The notes: generated by a model from the letters alone, not told the origin. 10,882 bases of DNA from Bacteroidales bacterium UBA6828 (GCA_002452095.1 DKEG01000067.1:14280-25161); one strand, 5' to 3'. Counted from the stretch's first letter, positions 1 through 7,671 are shown. Numbers and translations: made by a program.

Positions 1-44
1 CATACGAATCACATACGAATCACATACAAATGACATAGACCTGA
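1..44. repeat. 11-bp tandem repeat array at left edge
   Basis: Four consecutive 11-base units start at 1, 12, 23 and 34. The first two are identical (catacgaatca); the next two diverge (catacaaatga, catagacctga). The array touches the window edge and may continue to the left. It lies just upstream of the valS promoter. No function can be assigned; the period is close to one helical turn of DNA. Confidence 0.75.
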
Positions 45-65
45 CAGCATAAACTCAATACCATA

Positions 66-96
66 TTGCACAAATGAAAAAAAAAGCGTAACTTTG
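66..96 (+). promoter_or_regulatory. valS promoter (Bacteroidetes type)
   Basis: TAACTTTG at 89-96 matches the Bacteroidetes -7 box TAnnTTTG, and TTG at 66-68 lies exactly 20 bases upstream as the -33 element. An A-rich spacer precedes the -7 box. Transcription should begin near 101-106, giving a leader of about 60 nt before valS that contains the heptamer repeats. Confidence 0.7.
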
Positions 97-110
97 CAGG
101 CTCTTTTTGC

Positions 111-152
111 AATGCACAATGCACAATGCATAATGCACAATTAGGAATTAAA
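111..152. repeat. Heptamer repeat array in valS leader
   Basis: The sequence keeps a seven-base rhythm. Units start at 111, 118, 125 and 132 (aatgcac, aatgcac, aatgcat, aatgcac), followed in phase by two related units at 139 and 146 (aattagg, aattaaa). The array lies between the predicted valS transcription start and the ATG, so it would be transcribed. I see no T-box or other known riboswitch here. Confidence 0.7.
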
Positions 153-163
153 CATCCTGACAA

Positions 164-2815
164 ATGGAATCGAAATACAATCCTACAGACATCGAAGCAC
201 GCCGGTATCAGTATTGGCTTGACAACAAACTTTTTCACAGCGAACCCGACGGCAGAGAGCCGTTTACGGTGGTTATCCCGCCGCCCAACGTAACGGGCGT
301 ACTCCACATGGGACACGTACTGAACGAGACGATACAAGACATCCTTGTGCGCCGCGCACGCCTTGAGGGGAAGAACGCCTGCTGGGTACCGGGTACCGAC
401 CATGCTTCGATTGCCACCGAAGCCAAGGTCATCAAGCGTCTCAAAGAGCAAGGCATCAACAAGTCCGATCTCACGCGCGAGCAGTTCCTTAAACACGCGT
501 GGGACTGGACTGACGAACACGGAGGCATCATCCTGAAGCAACTCCGCAAACTCGGTTGCTCCTGCGACTGGGACCGTACCGCGTTCACGATGGACGAGAC
601 CCGCTCCAAAGCCGTTATCCACGTGTTCTGCGACCTGTATAAGAAAGGACTTATCTACCGCGGACTGCGTATGGTGAACTGGGACCCCGAGCGCCAGACC
701 GCCCTCAGCGACGAGGAGGTTATCTACCACGACGAGCATAGCAAGTTCTACTACCTGCGCTACAAAGTGGCGGAACCGGGTGTGGTGAACCCCGAGACGG
801 GTGCCGACTACGCCGTAGTGGCAACCACCCGCCCCGAGACTATCTTCGGCGATATTGCCGTTTGTATCAACCCCAAGGAAGAGAAGAACCAATGGCTGCG
901 CGGCAAGGACGTCATCGTACCGGGTGTAGGGCGCGTCATTCCTATTATAGAGGATAGATATGTGGAGATCGGTTTTGGTACGGGCTGCCTGAAAGTAACG
1001 CCCGCGCACGATGTGAACGACTACGCTCTCGGGCAGAAATACAACCTCAAGACCATTGACATATTCACTCCTGATGCGCACCTGAACATGGACACCGTAG
1101 AGGAAGAGTTGCGTCCGAATGTGGCTAAATACCACGGTATGGACCGCTTCGACTGCCGCAACCGGATTGTCGAAGATTTGCAGACACTCGGACTGGTGGA
1201 GAAAATAGAGGACTACGACAACAAAGTGGGCTACTCCGAGCGTACCAACGTGCCTATCGAGCCGCGCTTGTCGTTGCAGTGGTTTATCCGTATGCAGCAC
1301 TTCGCAGACATCGCCCTGCCGCCCGTGATGAACGATGACATCGTTTTCTACCCCGCCAAATACAAGAACACCTACCGCAACTGGCTGGAGAATATCAAGG
1401 ACTGGTGTATCTCGCGCCAACTATGGTGGGGGCACCGCATACCCGCCTACTACGATGCCGACCTCCTCGCGCAGACGGGCTTGGAGGACTACCCCACCGA
1501 CAAAATTGTCGTTTCGGAGACCAAACCCGAAGGCAACTACGTGCAGGACGAGGGCGCACTCGACACTTGGTTCTCATCGTGGCTGTGGCCCATCTCGCTG
1601 TTTGATGGTATCGAACACCCGCACAACAAAGAGATTGAGTACTACTACCCCACCAACGACCTCGTTACGGGACCGGACATCATCTTCTTCTGGGTGGCGC
1701 GTATGATTATGGCGGGCTATGAGTATATGGGGGACAAGCCTTTCAAGCACGTGTATTTCACGGGTATCGTGCGCGACAAACTCGGGCGCAAGATGTCTAA
1801 ATCGCTCGGCAACAGCCCCGACCCGCTCGACCTGATAGAGCGTTTCGGTGCCGATGGTGTGCGTATGGGTATGATGCTCTCCGCCCCCGCAGGCAACGAC
1901 ATTCTCTTCGACGAGAGCCTGTGCGAGCAAGGGCGCAATTTCTGCAACAAGATATGGAACTGCTTCCGTCTGGTCAAAGGCTGGGAGGTTACCGACAAGG
2001 CGCAGACCGAGAGCGAGCGCGTGGCTACCGACTGGTTCGAGTCGCAGTTGGCAAAGACCGCAGGCGAGGTGGCAGACCTGTTCTGCAAATACCGCCTGAG
2101 CGAAGCCCTAATGGCTATCTACAAACTCTACTGCGACGAGTTCTCCTCGTGGTACCTCGAGATGATCAAGCCCGCCTACGGGCAGCCTATCGACCGCACC
2201 ACCTACGAAAAGACGCTTTTCTTCTTCGACCAGATGCTCCGTCTGCTCCACCCGTTCATGCCGTTCATCACGGAGGAACTGTGGCAGAACATCGCCGAGC
2301 GCAAAGTGGGCGAGAGCATTATGGTGGCTCCGCTGGCTACTTTTGCCGCTCCCGACGAGCAGTTGTTGGCTGATGTAGAGAACCTGAAACTGGTGGTTTC
2401 CAACGTCCGCAATATCCGTGCGGGCAAGAATATCCCGCTCAAGGAGGTGCTGACGGTCAACACCACGGCGGAGACCGGCGCGGCTATCCGTGCGCTGATT
2501 GAGAAACTCGGCAGTTGCGAGGTCATGGTCGGCAACGTGGAGAAATCGGCAGGGGCAGCATCGTTCATCGTAGGTACCACCGAATACAGCGTGCCATTAG
2601 ATAAGTTCATCAACGTAGAGGACGAACTGAAGAAACTCGAAGCCGACCTGCAGCACCAGGAGGGTTTCCTGCGCGGCGTGAAGGCTAAACTCTGCAACGA
2701 GCGTTTCGTACAGAACGCCAAACCAGAGGTGGTCGAACTTGAGCGCAAGAAAAAAGCCGATGCCGAGGCACGTATCGCCTCGCTCCGCGACTCCATTGCG
2801 GCATTGAAGAAATAA
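164..2815 (+). CDS. valS: Valyl-tRNA synthetase
   Basis: Class I aminoacyl-tRNA synthetase that charges tRNA-Val with valine in the cytoplasm. The 883-residue protein is full length for the family. The HIGH-type signature is HMGH at residues 48-51 within PNVTGVLHMGH. The CP1 editing domain carries TTRPET at 221-226, as expected for the domain that removes mischarged threonine. KMSKS is at 543-547. A tRNA-anticodon-binding helical region follows, and a Lys/Glu-rich coiled-coil arm typical of bacterial ValS fills roughly the last 65 residues. The ATG at 164 begins the conserved opening ESKYNPTDIE and follows a promoter and repeat-containing leader; there is no strong Shine-Dalgarno, as is normal in Bacteroidetes. 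The gene stands alone on the + strand, convergent with the helicase gene, and ends at a shared hairpin terminator. Confidence 0.98.
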   Translation: MESKYNPTDIEARRYQYWLDNKLFHSEPDGREPFTVVIPPPNVTGVLHMGHVLNETIQDILVRRARLEGKNACWVPGTDHASIATEAKVIKRLKEQGINKSDLTREQFLKHAWDWTDEHGGIILKQLRKLGCSCDWDRTAFTMDETRSKAVIHVFCDLYKKGLIYRGLRMVNWDPERQTALSDEEVIYHDEHSKFYYLRYKVAEPGVVNPETGADYAVVATTRPETIFGDIAVCINPKEEKNQWLRGKDVIVPGVGRVIPIIEDRYVEIGFGTGCLKVTPAHDVNDYALGQKYNLKTIDIFTPDAHLNMDTVEEELRPNVAKYHGMDRFDCRNRIVEDLQTLGLVEKIEDYDNKVGYSERTNVPIEPRLSLQWFIRMQHFADIALPPVMNDDIVFYPAKYKNTYRNWLENIKDWCISRQLWWGHRIPAYYDADLLAQTGLEDYPTDKIVVSETKPEGNYVQDEGALDTWFSSWLWPISLFDGIEHPHNKEIEYYYPTNDLVTGPDIIFFWVARMIMAGYEYMGDKPFKHVYFTGIVRDKLGRKMSKSLGNSPDPLDLIERFGADGVRMGMMLSAPAGNDILFDESLCEQGRNFCNKIWNCFRLVKGWEVTDKAQTESERVATDWFESQLAKTAGEVADLFCKYRLSEALMAIYKLYCDEFSSWYLEMIKPAYGQPIDRTTYEKTLFFFDQMLRLLHPFMPFITEELWQNIAERKVGESIMVAPLATFAAPDEQLLADVENLKLVVSNVRNIRAGKNIPLKEVLTVNTTAETGAAIRALIEKLGSCEVMVGNVEKSAGAASFIVGTTEYSVPLDKFINVEDELKKLEADLQHQEGFLRGVKAKLCNERFVQNAKPEVVELERKKKADAEARIASLRDSIAALKK

Positions 2816-2833
2816 ACAGAGACTACCATACAC

Positions 2834-2867
2834 AAAAAACGGCATCGCCTGCGCGGTGCCGTTTTTT
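2834..2867. terminator. Bidirectional terminator, valS / helicase
   Basis: A 15-bp stem (aaaaaacggcatcgc pairing with gcggtgccgtttttt, one G-T pair) closes a 4-base ctgc loop. It has an A6 run on one side and a T6 run on the other, so it can act as an intrinsic terminator in both directions. It lies 18 bases after the valS stop and 20 bases beyond the end of the convergent helicase gene. Confidence 0.9.
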
Positions 2868-2887
2868 CTGTATCTCAGGACAAATCT

Positions 2888-5296
2888 TTATACTCCCAGA
2901 ATCTCTTCCACCAAATCACGATCGTCGGCGGTGAGTTCAGAGTTGTGGATGATACCGTTCTGCAATAGTTCGGCAATATGCTCTGCTATCCGGTTGCGGG
3001 TCATACGGCGCTCGCAGGCGATGGCGTCAATGTCCTTGCCTTCGTAAAACAGGTGCAAAGTGGTCATCATGCTGCCTGCCAGACGTTTGTTTTTCTTCGC
3101 CTCCGCCACAGCACGTTCTATCTCTGCGGGTGAAAGAGAACCGGTAGCAGACTGCTCCTGCAAAGTCAGGTGGATGTCGGGTGGATAAGCGGTGGTTGGC
3201 TGTTTCCGAATATACTTTTTGATCAGAGAAAGCACCTGTTCGCCAAATAACTCATACTTCTTTTTGCCGATACCGGACACTGCCATCAAATCCTTTTTGG
3301 TGGTAGGCAGCAGGTTGCTAATCTCGATAAGCGTCTTAGTTTGCGCCACGAGGTAGACGGTATTCTCCCACCCTTGTGTCTCGGCAATACTATGACGCAA
3401 TGCAAACAGACGTTTGAGCAGGTCCGGGTGTCGGCTCTCCGTGTTGGTTTCCGCTTTCTGTTCGCTCTTGGCGGATATATGCACCTTGGGTATCACAAAC
3501 GCCTGCCGGGCATCAAAAAAAGACTGCACCGACGGCTCTTTGCCTATCTTGCTCATCACAAACGCCTGCCGCGCCAAATCCACATAGAGTTCGTCAATCT
3601 GCTCTTCAAAATCTTTGGCATCGTCTTTGCTGTCGGTATAGACCGGCGATGCTTTGAGTGTATTCTGCATCGTTTCCAACGCCTGCGAAAAGTAGCCGCT
3701 TGCTGCCTGCAGACGCTCGGAGAGATACGCCGTGCGGACAGGTTCCTCGTTGAGGATCTGCCGTATCTGCCTTTGGAACACCTCCGCCGTATGCTGCCAT
3801 CCCGCCATCGCTTGTTCTATACGCCCAAGAAAACCGGCAGCCGTATCGTGGTTGAAAGCCGTGGACTTGCTCACCAACCGCTGCAGATTCTCCACCCGCT
3901 GCATCGCGTCTCGGAAATCATACAGCCCGCAAAGCACCTGTATCAGATACTCGCGCTGCGAGGGGTCAAGTGCCGTTTCCACCCGCTCTATCGGCGGCTG
4001 GGCTGCGGTAAAGTCCAACACCTCACGCGCATTGGTAAGAGCCGATTCGGGTATCTTGCTCAGCAGCACCAGCCCCTCCAGCGTACGACAGCGCGACAAT
4101 GCCACATACACCTGCCCCGCGGCAAACGCATCGGCGGCATCAATGACCACATTATCAAAGGTCAGTCCTTGCGCCTTGTGGATCGTAACCGCCCACGCCA
4201 GACGCAAGGGGATATGCGTAAACGTACCCGCCACCTCGGTCTGTATCCCATCGCTGTTGGCTTTAGCGATGTAGCGGATGTTCTCCCACGTCTCCGAATG
4301 GACTTCTATCCGCTCTTTGCCGCCGTCCTGTCCCTCACATTCCACCACTATTTCGTCTTCTTTCAGCAATACCACCACGCCCAATTTGCCGTTGTAGTAC
4401 TGTTTCTCGGGCGAGGAATCGGTACGGATAAACATCACGCGTGCGCCCTCTTTGAGCGTAAGTGTCTCGTCCGCAGGATATTGCGACTCGGGGAAAGTAC
4501 CTTTCACCACCGCATGGAAAGTAAACTCCTTCTCTCGCAGTGCTGCCAACTCGCGCGAGTTGATAGCGTCAACTTTGCGGTTATGGGTGGAAAGCACGAT
4601 ATGGAACGGCTCGTCCTTTCGGGGTCTCCAATCGGGGATATACCGGCTGTTGAGCAACGCAAGAGAAGATGGCGAAAGGCGGTTGTTACGCACCTCGTTG
4701 AGCAAATCGACAAACTGCCGGTTGGTCTGGCGGAAGACATGGTCAAGTTCAATATAGACAGGCGTAATCTCCCGAAACACATTGGCTTGGAAGAAATACG
4801 GACCGCTGTAGAACGGGCGCAGATAGTTCCATTCGTCCTCACGCGCCACGGGCGAGAGTTGGTACAGGTCGCCGATTAACAGCATCTGTACCCCGCCGAA
4901 AGGGAGGTTCGGACGATGTTTCATCCTGCGCAATACGGCATCTATCGTATCAAGCAAGTCGGCTCGTACCATACTGATTTCGTCTATCACCAGCAACTCC
5001 AGATTATGCAGCAAACGCTGCTTGGGGCGGCGCATCTGCATCTCCGCAAAGAGTTTGCGCCGCTCGGCAGGCGTTGGCAGAAAGAGTTGCGGAGGCAACT
5101 GGAAAAGCGAATGTATCGTTACGCCTTCCGCATTGATAGCCGCCACGCCCGTAGGTGCCACCACCATCATCTGTTTCGGACATTCGGCACGCAGTTTGCG
5201 CAGCAAGGTGGTTTTACCCGTCCCCGCTTTGCCCGTCAGAAAGATGCTCCTATTGGTGTGCATCACATACTCATAAGCCAAATCATAAGGTGTCAT
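2888..5296 (-). CDS. PIF1-like helicase with HRDC and HTH C-terminus
   Basis: Probable ATP-dependent 5'-3' DNA helicase of the PIF1/RecD-like SF1B group (802 residues). Visible motifs in order: Walker A GKAGTGKTT (22-30), motif Ia APTGVAA (47-53), Walker B DEIS (105-108), motif III GDLYQLSPV (142-150), HKAQGLTF (373-380) and VYVALSRCR (396-404). A helical linker follows, then an HRDC-like nucleic-acid-binding domain (about 624-697) and a helix-turn-helix domain (about 717-785) like those at the end of RecQ helicases. This makes it about twice the length of a minimal bacterial PIF1. The reading frame is open to a GTG at 5416, but the ATG at 5296 is preferred because a promoter -7 box sits at 5320-5327 and Walker A then falls at the usual distance from the start. 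It is probably monocistronic. Exact substrate (G-quadruplex, R-loop, fork) is not visible. Confidence 0.9.
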   Translation of the reverse strand: MTPYDLAYEYVMHTNRSIFLTGKAGTGKTTLLRKLRAECPKQMMVVAPTGVAAINAEGVTIHSLFQLPPQLFLPTPAERRKLFAEMQMRRPKQRLLHNLELLVIDEISMVRADLLDTIDAVLRRMKHRPNLPFGGVQMLLIGDLYQLSPVAREDEWNYLRPFYSGPYFFQANVFREITPVYIELDHVFRQTNRQFVDLLNEVRNNRLSPSSLALLNSRYIPDWRPRKDEPFHIVLSTHNRKVDAINSRELAALREKEFTFHAVVKGTFPESQYPADETLTLKEGARVMFIRTDSSPEKQYYNGKLGVVVLLKEDEIVVECEGQDGGKERIEVHSETWENIRYIAKANSDGIQTEVAGTFTHIPLRLAWAVTIHKAQGLTFDNVVIDAADAFAAGQVYVALSRCRTLEGLVLLSKIPESALTNAREVLDFTAAQPPIERVETALDPSQREYLIQVLCGLYDFRDAMQRVENLQRLVSKSTAFNHDTAAGFLGRIEQAMAGWQHTAEVFQRQIRQILNEEPVRTAYLSERLQAASGYFSQALETMQNTLKASPVYTDSKDDAKDFEEQIDELYVDLARQAFVMSKIGKEPSVQSFFDARQAFVIPKVHISAKSEQKAETNTESRHPDLLKRLFALRHSIAETQGWENTVYLVAQTKTLIEISNLLPTTKKDLMAVSGIGKKKYELFGEQVLSLIKKYIRKQPTTAYPPDIHLTLQEQSATGSLSPAEIERAVAEAKKNKRLAGSMMTTLHLFYEGKDIDAIACERRMTRNRIAEHIAELLQNGIIHNSELTADDRDLVEEILGV

Positions 5297-5319
5297 TTGC
5301 CTTGCCGTTCTTGCAACTG

Positions 5320-5350
5320 CAAAGATACAATAAATCCGCGACATATACAA
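5320..5350 (-). promoter_or_regulatory. Helicase gene promoter
   Basis: On the - strand TATCTTTG (5327 to 5320) matches TAnnTTTG, and TTG (5350 to 5348) is exactly 20 bases upstream. The -33 element is made from the T-tract of the upstream gene's terminator. The predicted leader is only about 15-20 nt. This rules out start codons upstream of 5296. Confidence 0.75.
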
Positions 5351-5386
5351 AAAACGGCTGCACGATTTATTCGTACAGCCGTTTTT
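5350..5386 (-). terminator. Terminator after pseudouridine synthase gene
   Basis: An inverted repeat, aaaaacggctg with cagccgttttt (5350-5360 and 5376-5386), is extended inward by acga/tcgt after one mismatch, with a tttat loop. On the - strand it begins 16 bases after the stop codon and is followed by a run of six Ts. Confidence 0.88.
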
Positions 5387-5402
5387 ATGCAAACAGATCC
5401 TG

Positions 5403-6608
5403 TTATTCGAAAGCACCCATCTGAAGCATTGATACCTCTTTCGGGGTCAGGAAACGATACTTTCCGCGTGCCACGTTCTTCTTGGTAAGACCTGCGAAAC
5501 TGACACGGTCAAGTTGCATCACTTTGTAGCCCACTTTCTCAAACATACGGCGCACTACACGGTTCTGCCCCGAGTGAATTTCCAAGCCGATATGCTTGCG
5601 ATCCCCTTTGGGGAACTCCAATGCATCGGGTACAATCTTCTCGTCGTCAAGCACCACCCCCTCGCGCAAAACCGCCTCATCTGCCGGCTCCAGATCGCGA
5701 TCCAGCGTTGCGGCATACACTTTCTTCTTGCCGAACTTCGGGTGGGTCAGTTTGGCTGCCAAATCGCCGTCATTGGTGAGCAGCAGTACGCCTGTGGTGT
5801 TGCGGTCAAGACGACCTACGGGATAGATGCGTTCTGTACACGCATTACGGACTATATCTATCACTGTATGACGTTCCTGCGGGTCATCGGTAGTGGTTAC
5901 AGTATTCTTCGGCTTGTTGAGCAAAATATACACCTTGCGTTCGCGGCGGACAGGCTGGTCGTGGAACTGCACCTTATCGGTGGGCAGTACCTTGGCACCC
6001 AGCGAATCAACCACTACCCCGTTCACGGTAATCACACCTGCCTGAATAAAATCATCCGCTTCACGGCGGGAGCATATACCGGCATTAGCCAGATACTTGT
6101 TCAAGCGGATAGGCTTTGTGGGGTCTTCATACTGCTGCTGGTAGGTCTGACGTTTGCGCTCGCTATACACACCGGTATTGTGCTGCGGACGCGGACGAAA
6201 CTGCCCTTGCGGGCGATATCCGCCCTGACGCTGCTCGCCGTCCTGGTTATAACGGGGACGGTATCCGCCCTGAGGACGCTCGCCGTCCTGGTTATAACGG
6301 GGGCGATAACCGCCTTGCGGGCGTTCGCCGTTTTGATTATAGCGGGGACGGTAGTTGCTCTGTGCTCCGTCGGCATTATAACCGCCTTGGTTGTAACGCG
6401 GTTCTACACGCTCCGCACGCGGATGCGTACCATCGGTGCGCGTAAAACGCTGGCGCGGACGACTGCCGTCGCGATTGGAACTATAGGAATTGAAACGCGG
6501 ACGGACGCTTGCGCCGTCCTCCGACATATAGGCGTCTCTTTGCTCTCTCGGATTCTCACTCCTGCGATAGCCACCGGGACGATTGGTGTTGTCTTGGTTG
6601 TTGTACAT
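5403..6608 (-). CDS. RsuA/RluB-family rRNA pseudouridine synthase with repetitive N-terminal extension
   Basis: Predicted to isomerise a specific uridine in rRNA to pseudouridine during ribosome assembly. The 401-residue protein has two parts. Residues 1 to about 165 are low complexity, rich in Arg, Gly, Tyr, Asn, Gln and Pro, with three near-identical 15-residue repeats (86-130, YRPRYNQDGERPQGG type). Residues about 167-401 are the enzyme: an S4 RNA-binding domain (IRLNKYLANAGICSRREADD), then the catalytic signature GRLDRNTTGVLLLTNDG with the nucleophile Asp268, and the C-terminal signature HSGQNRVVRRMFE (345-357). RsuA/RluB enzymes usually lack the extension or have a much shorter one. The ATG at 6608 is chosen because it opens the Asn/Arg-rich tract; an upstream start would run into a structured leader. 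Whether the target is 23S (RluB-like) or 16S rRNA cannot be told, so no symbol is given. Confidence 0.93.
   Translation of the reverse strand: MYNNQDNTNRPGGYRRSENPREQRDAYMSEDGASVRPRFNSYSSNRDGSRPRQRFTRTDGTHPRAERVEPRYNQGGYNADGAQSNYRPRYNQNGERPQGGYRPRYNQDGERPQGGYRPRYNQDGEQRQGGYRPQGQFRPRPQHNTGVYSERKRQTYQQQYEDPTKPIRLNKYLANAGICSRREADDFIQAGVITVNGVVVDSLGAKVLPTDKVQFHDQPVRRERKVYILLNKPKNTVTTTDDPQERHTVIDIVRNACTERIYPVGRLDRNTTGVLLLTNDGDLAAKLTHPKFGKKKVYAATLDRDLEPADEAVLREGVVLDDEKIVPDALEFPKGDRKHIGLEIHSGQNRVVRRMFEKVGYKVMQLDRVSFAGLTKKNVARGKYRFLTPKEVSMLQMGAFE
6219..6353 (-). repeat. Three 45-bp in-frame tandem repeats
   Basis: Three consecutive 45-bp units encode residues 86-100, 101-115 and 116-130 of the pseudouridine synthase. 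The first two units differ by Asn/Asp at one position; the third ends Gln-Arg instead of Arg-Pro. A partial fourth copy (YRPQGQ) follows. Because the unit is a multiple of three, copy number can change without breaking the frame. Confidence 0.9.
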
Positions 6609-6623
6609 AATCTTTTTTGTATA

Positions 6624-6681
6624 GGTTAAAAAACAGGTGACTCTCTCGAGCCACACCCGCGCTCCCGCGCGAGAATATCTA
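6624..6681 (-). promoter_or_regulatory. GC-rich structured leader of pseudouridine synthase gene
   Basis: Within otherwise AT-rich DNA, the - strand reads CGCGC-GGGA-GCGCG, a 5-bp stem closed by a GNRA-type loop (about 6657-6670). It is followed by the palindromic ctctcgag/ctcgagag region (about 6641-6650). The segment is 15-75 bases upstream of the ATG and would be transcribed if the promoter is upstream. No consensus promoter was found between here and the rpmF terminator, so the role is unclear. Confidence 0.35.
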
Positions 6682-6742
6682 TCGTTTACGTTTTAGGTTT
6701 TTTCTACCGATTCTTATCGAATTACAAGGTATTAAATCAAAT

Positions 6743-6773
6743 TTAGGCTCCGAGCCTTTCACCCGGAGCCTAA
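6743..6773 (-). terminator. Terminator after rpmF
   Basis: A perfect 10-bp stem (ttaggctccg with cggagcctaa) has an 11-base loop. On the - strand it follows the rpmF stop by 28 bases. The tract after it (aaatttgattt) is T-rich but not a pure T run, so some read-through into the pseudouridine synthase gene is possible. Confidence 0.65.
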
Positions 6774-6784
6774 GGTGATCACCT
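6773..6784. promoter_or_regulatory. 12-bp perfect palindrome after rpmF
   Basis: AGGTGATCACCT is self-complementary over all 12 bases. It lies between the rpmF stop codon and its terminator stem, abutting the latter. It could be a protein-binding site or simply part of the 3' structure; nothing decides between these. Confidence 0.4.
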
Positions 6785-6801
6785 GATTTTATGACAGGCG
6801 A

Positions 6802-6987
6802 TTAAGCCTCTGCAGCCTTCTCGATAGCGAGTTTACCACGATAGTAGCCACAACTCGGGCATACGGTGTGATAAATGTAGTGTGCACCGCAGTTCGGGCA
6901 GATTGCCAATGCGGGTACTTTCAGTACGTCATGCGTACGACGCTTCGCTTGTCTGGTGTGCGATTGTCTTCTTTTAGGATGTGCCAT
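6802..6987 (-). CDS. rpmF: 50S ribosomal protein L32 (bL32)
   Basis: Structural protein of the large ribosomal subunit, 61 residues. It opens with the typical basic stretch AHPKRRQSHTRQAKRR. Two CxxC pairs follow, Cys30/Cys33 (CPNC) and Cys43/Cys46 (CPSC), so this is the zinc-binding form, not the cysteine-less version induced in some bacteria under zinc limitation. It lies 81 bases downstream of the YceD/DUF177 gene, the conserved pairing seen in many bacteria, and is probably co-transcribed with it from the promoter at 7556-7586. A hairpin terminator follows. The plsX-fabH genes that often come next in this operon are absent here; the next gene is the pseudouridine synthase. Confidence 0.98.
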   Translation of the reverse strand: MAHPKRRQSHTRQAKRRTHDVLKVPALAICPNCGAHYIYHTVCPSCGYYRGKLAIEKAAEA

Positions 6988-7068
6988 ATCAGTTTTTCTT
7001 TTATTTAATAAGTCAAAAAATATAACGGTGCAGCGTCATCACCCGAGCCACGCAGAACGACCCGCCGG

Positions 7069-7539
7069 TTACTCCACCTCTCCGTCTTCTATTGCATATT
7101 CGTCCTCCGGTGCTGTACAAAGGTGGTCTTGGAGAAGTGCATCCATTTGCGGATTGCAACCACCGGGTTGGTGACTATGTACCAACGGAAGATTCACTAC
7201 TATCATTTCATAAGCGAGCCAGTCCAAATCAATGGTTTTCACTTTCTCCACCGATTCTTCGCCTTCATCCTCCAAATTCACTTTTTCCTCTACATCCATC
7301 CGGATATCCATCGGGTCAAGGCAACGGTCGCACGTTACTTGCACTACTCCCTTTACACCTACTGTCAGGTCAAAATCCTCTTCACGCAGATCCAACACTG
7401 CTTTGGCGGATACCTGCCCGCCTAATAGTTCGGTTTTCTCTATCGTGGCAAAATAGGCATCATCCAACTGATAATCAAACTCATAATGCCCTACTTCCAG
7501 CGTAGAGAGATCAACAATATGACTTTTCTGCTCACTCAT
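7069..7539 (-). CDS. YceD/DUF177 family protein
   Basis: A 156-residue acidic protein of the YceD (DUF177) family, which is linked to 23S rRNA accumulation and is usually encoded directly upstream of rpmF, as here. The diagnostic segment VTCDRCLDPM places Cys70 and Cys73 in a CxxC motif. A later conserved stretch, NLPLVHSHQPGGCNP (115 onward, Cys128), and Cys141 resemble the second cysteine-containing motif of the family and could complete a metal site. The C-terminus is rich in Asp/Glu. The ATG at 7539 lies 17 bases downstream of a clear -7 box, giving a very short leader. The exact biochemical role is not established from sequence alone. Confidence 0.93.
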   Translation of the reverse strand: MSEQKSHIVDLSTLEVGHYEFDYQLDDAYFATIEKTELLGGQVSAKAVLDLREEDFDLTVGVKGVVQVTCDRCLDPMDIRMDVEEKVNLEDEGEESVEKVKTIDLDWLAYEMIVVNLPLVHSHQPGGCNPQMDALLQDHLCTAPEDEYAIEDGEVE

Positions 7540-7555
7540 AGTGCAAAATCGGCTG

Positions 7556-7586
7556 CAAAATTACTATATTTTTCTGACATACACAA
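7556..7586 (-). promoter_or_regulatory. yceD-rpmF promoter
   Basis: On the - strand TAATTTTG (7563 to 7556) fits TAnnTTTG, and TTG (7586 to 7584) lies exactly 20 bases upstream. The position gives a leader of only about 10 nt before the ATG at 7539. Confidence 0.75.
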
Positions 7587-7632
7587 GTATTTGCTTCTAA
7601 AAAAAATAACAATCTACGCCATACGATACAAG

Positions 7633-7669
7633 AAAAAGAGAGACCTCTTTTGAAAAAGTCTCTCTTTTT
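7633..7669 (-). terminator. Terminator after RNase G/E gene
   Basis: A perfect 12-bp stem (aaaaagagagac with gtctctcttttt) encloses a 13-base loop. It starts two bases after the stop codon of the ribonuclease gene on the - strand and ends in a T5 run. It separates that gene from the yceD promoter. Confidence 0.9.
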
Positions 7670-7671
7670 GT

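Noticed and set aside
97..163. T-box or other riboswitch in front of valS
   Set aside because: The leader is only about 60 nt and consists of heptamer repeats; no specifier stem or antiterminator consensus is present.
20..1420. Long - strand open frame covering the valS promoter and 5' half
   Set aside because: It overlaps ValS signature motifs (HMGH, TTRPET) encoded on the + strand and shows no family pattern.
3341..4879. Long + strand open frame opposite the helicase gene
   Set aside because: The helicase motifs lie on the other strand in order; the + frame shows no recognisable domain and is a codon-bias artefact.
5297..5416. Extra 40 N-terminal codons on the helicase from a GTG at 5416
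   Set aside because: This stretch contains the previous gene's stop and terminator and the helicase promoter; its translation is Cys/Arg/Asn-rich and not helicase-like.
6219..6353. Possible CRISPR-like array of 45-bp units
   Set aside because: The units are contiguous with no spacers and encode in-frame protein repeats of the pseudouridine synthase.
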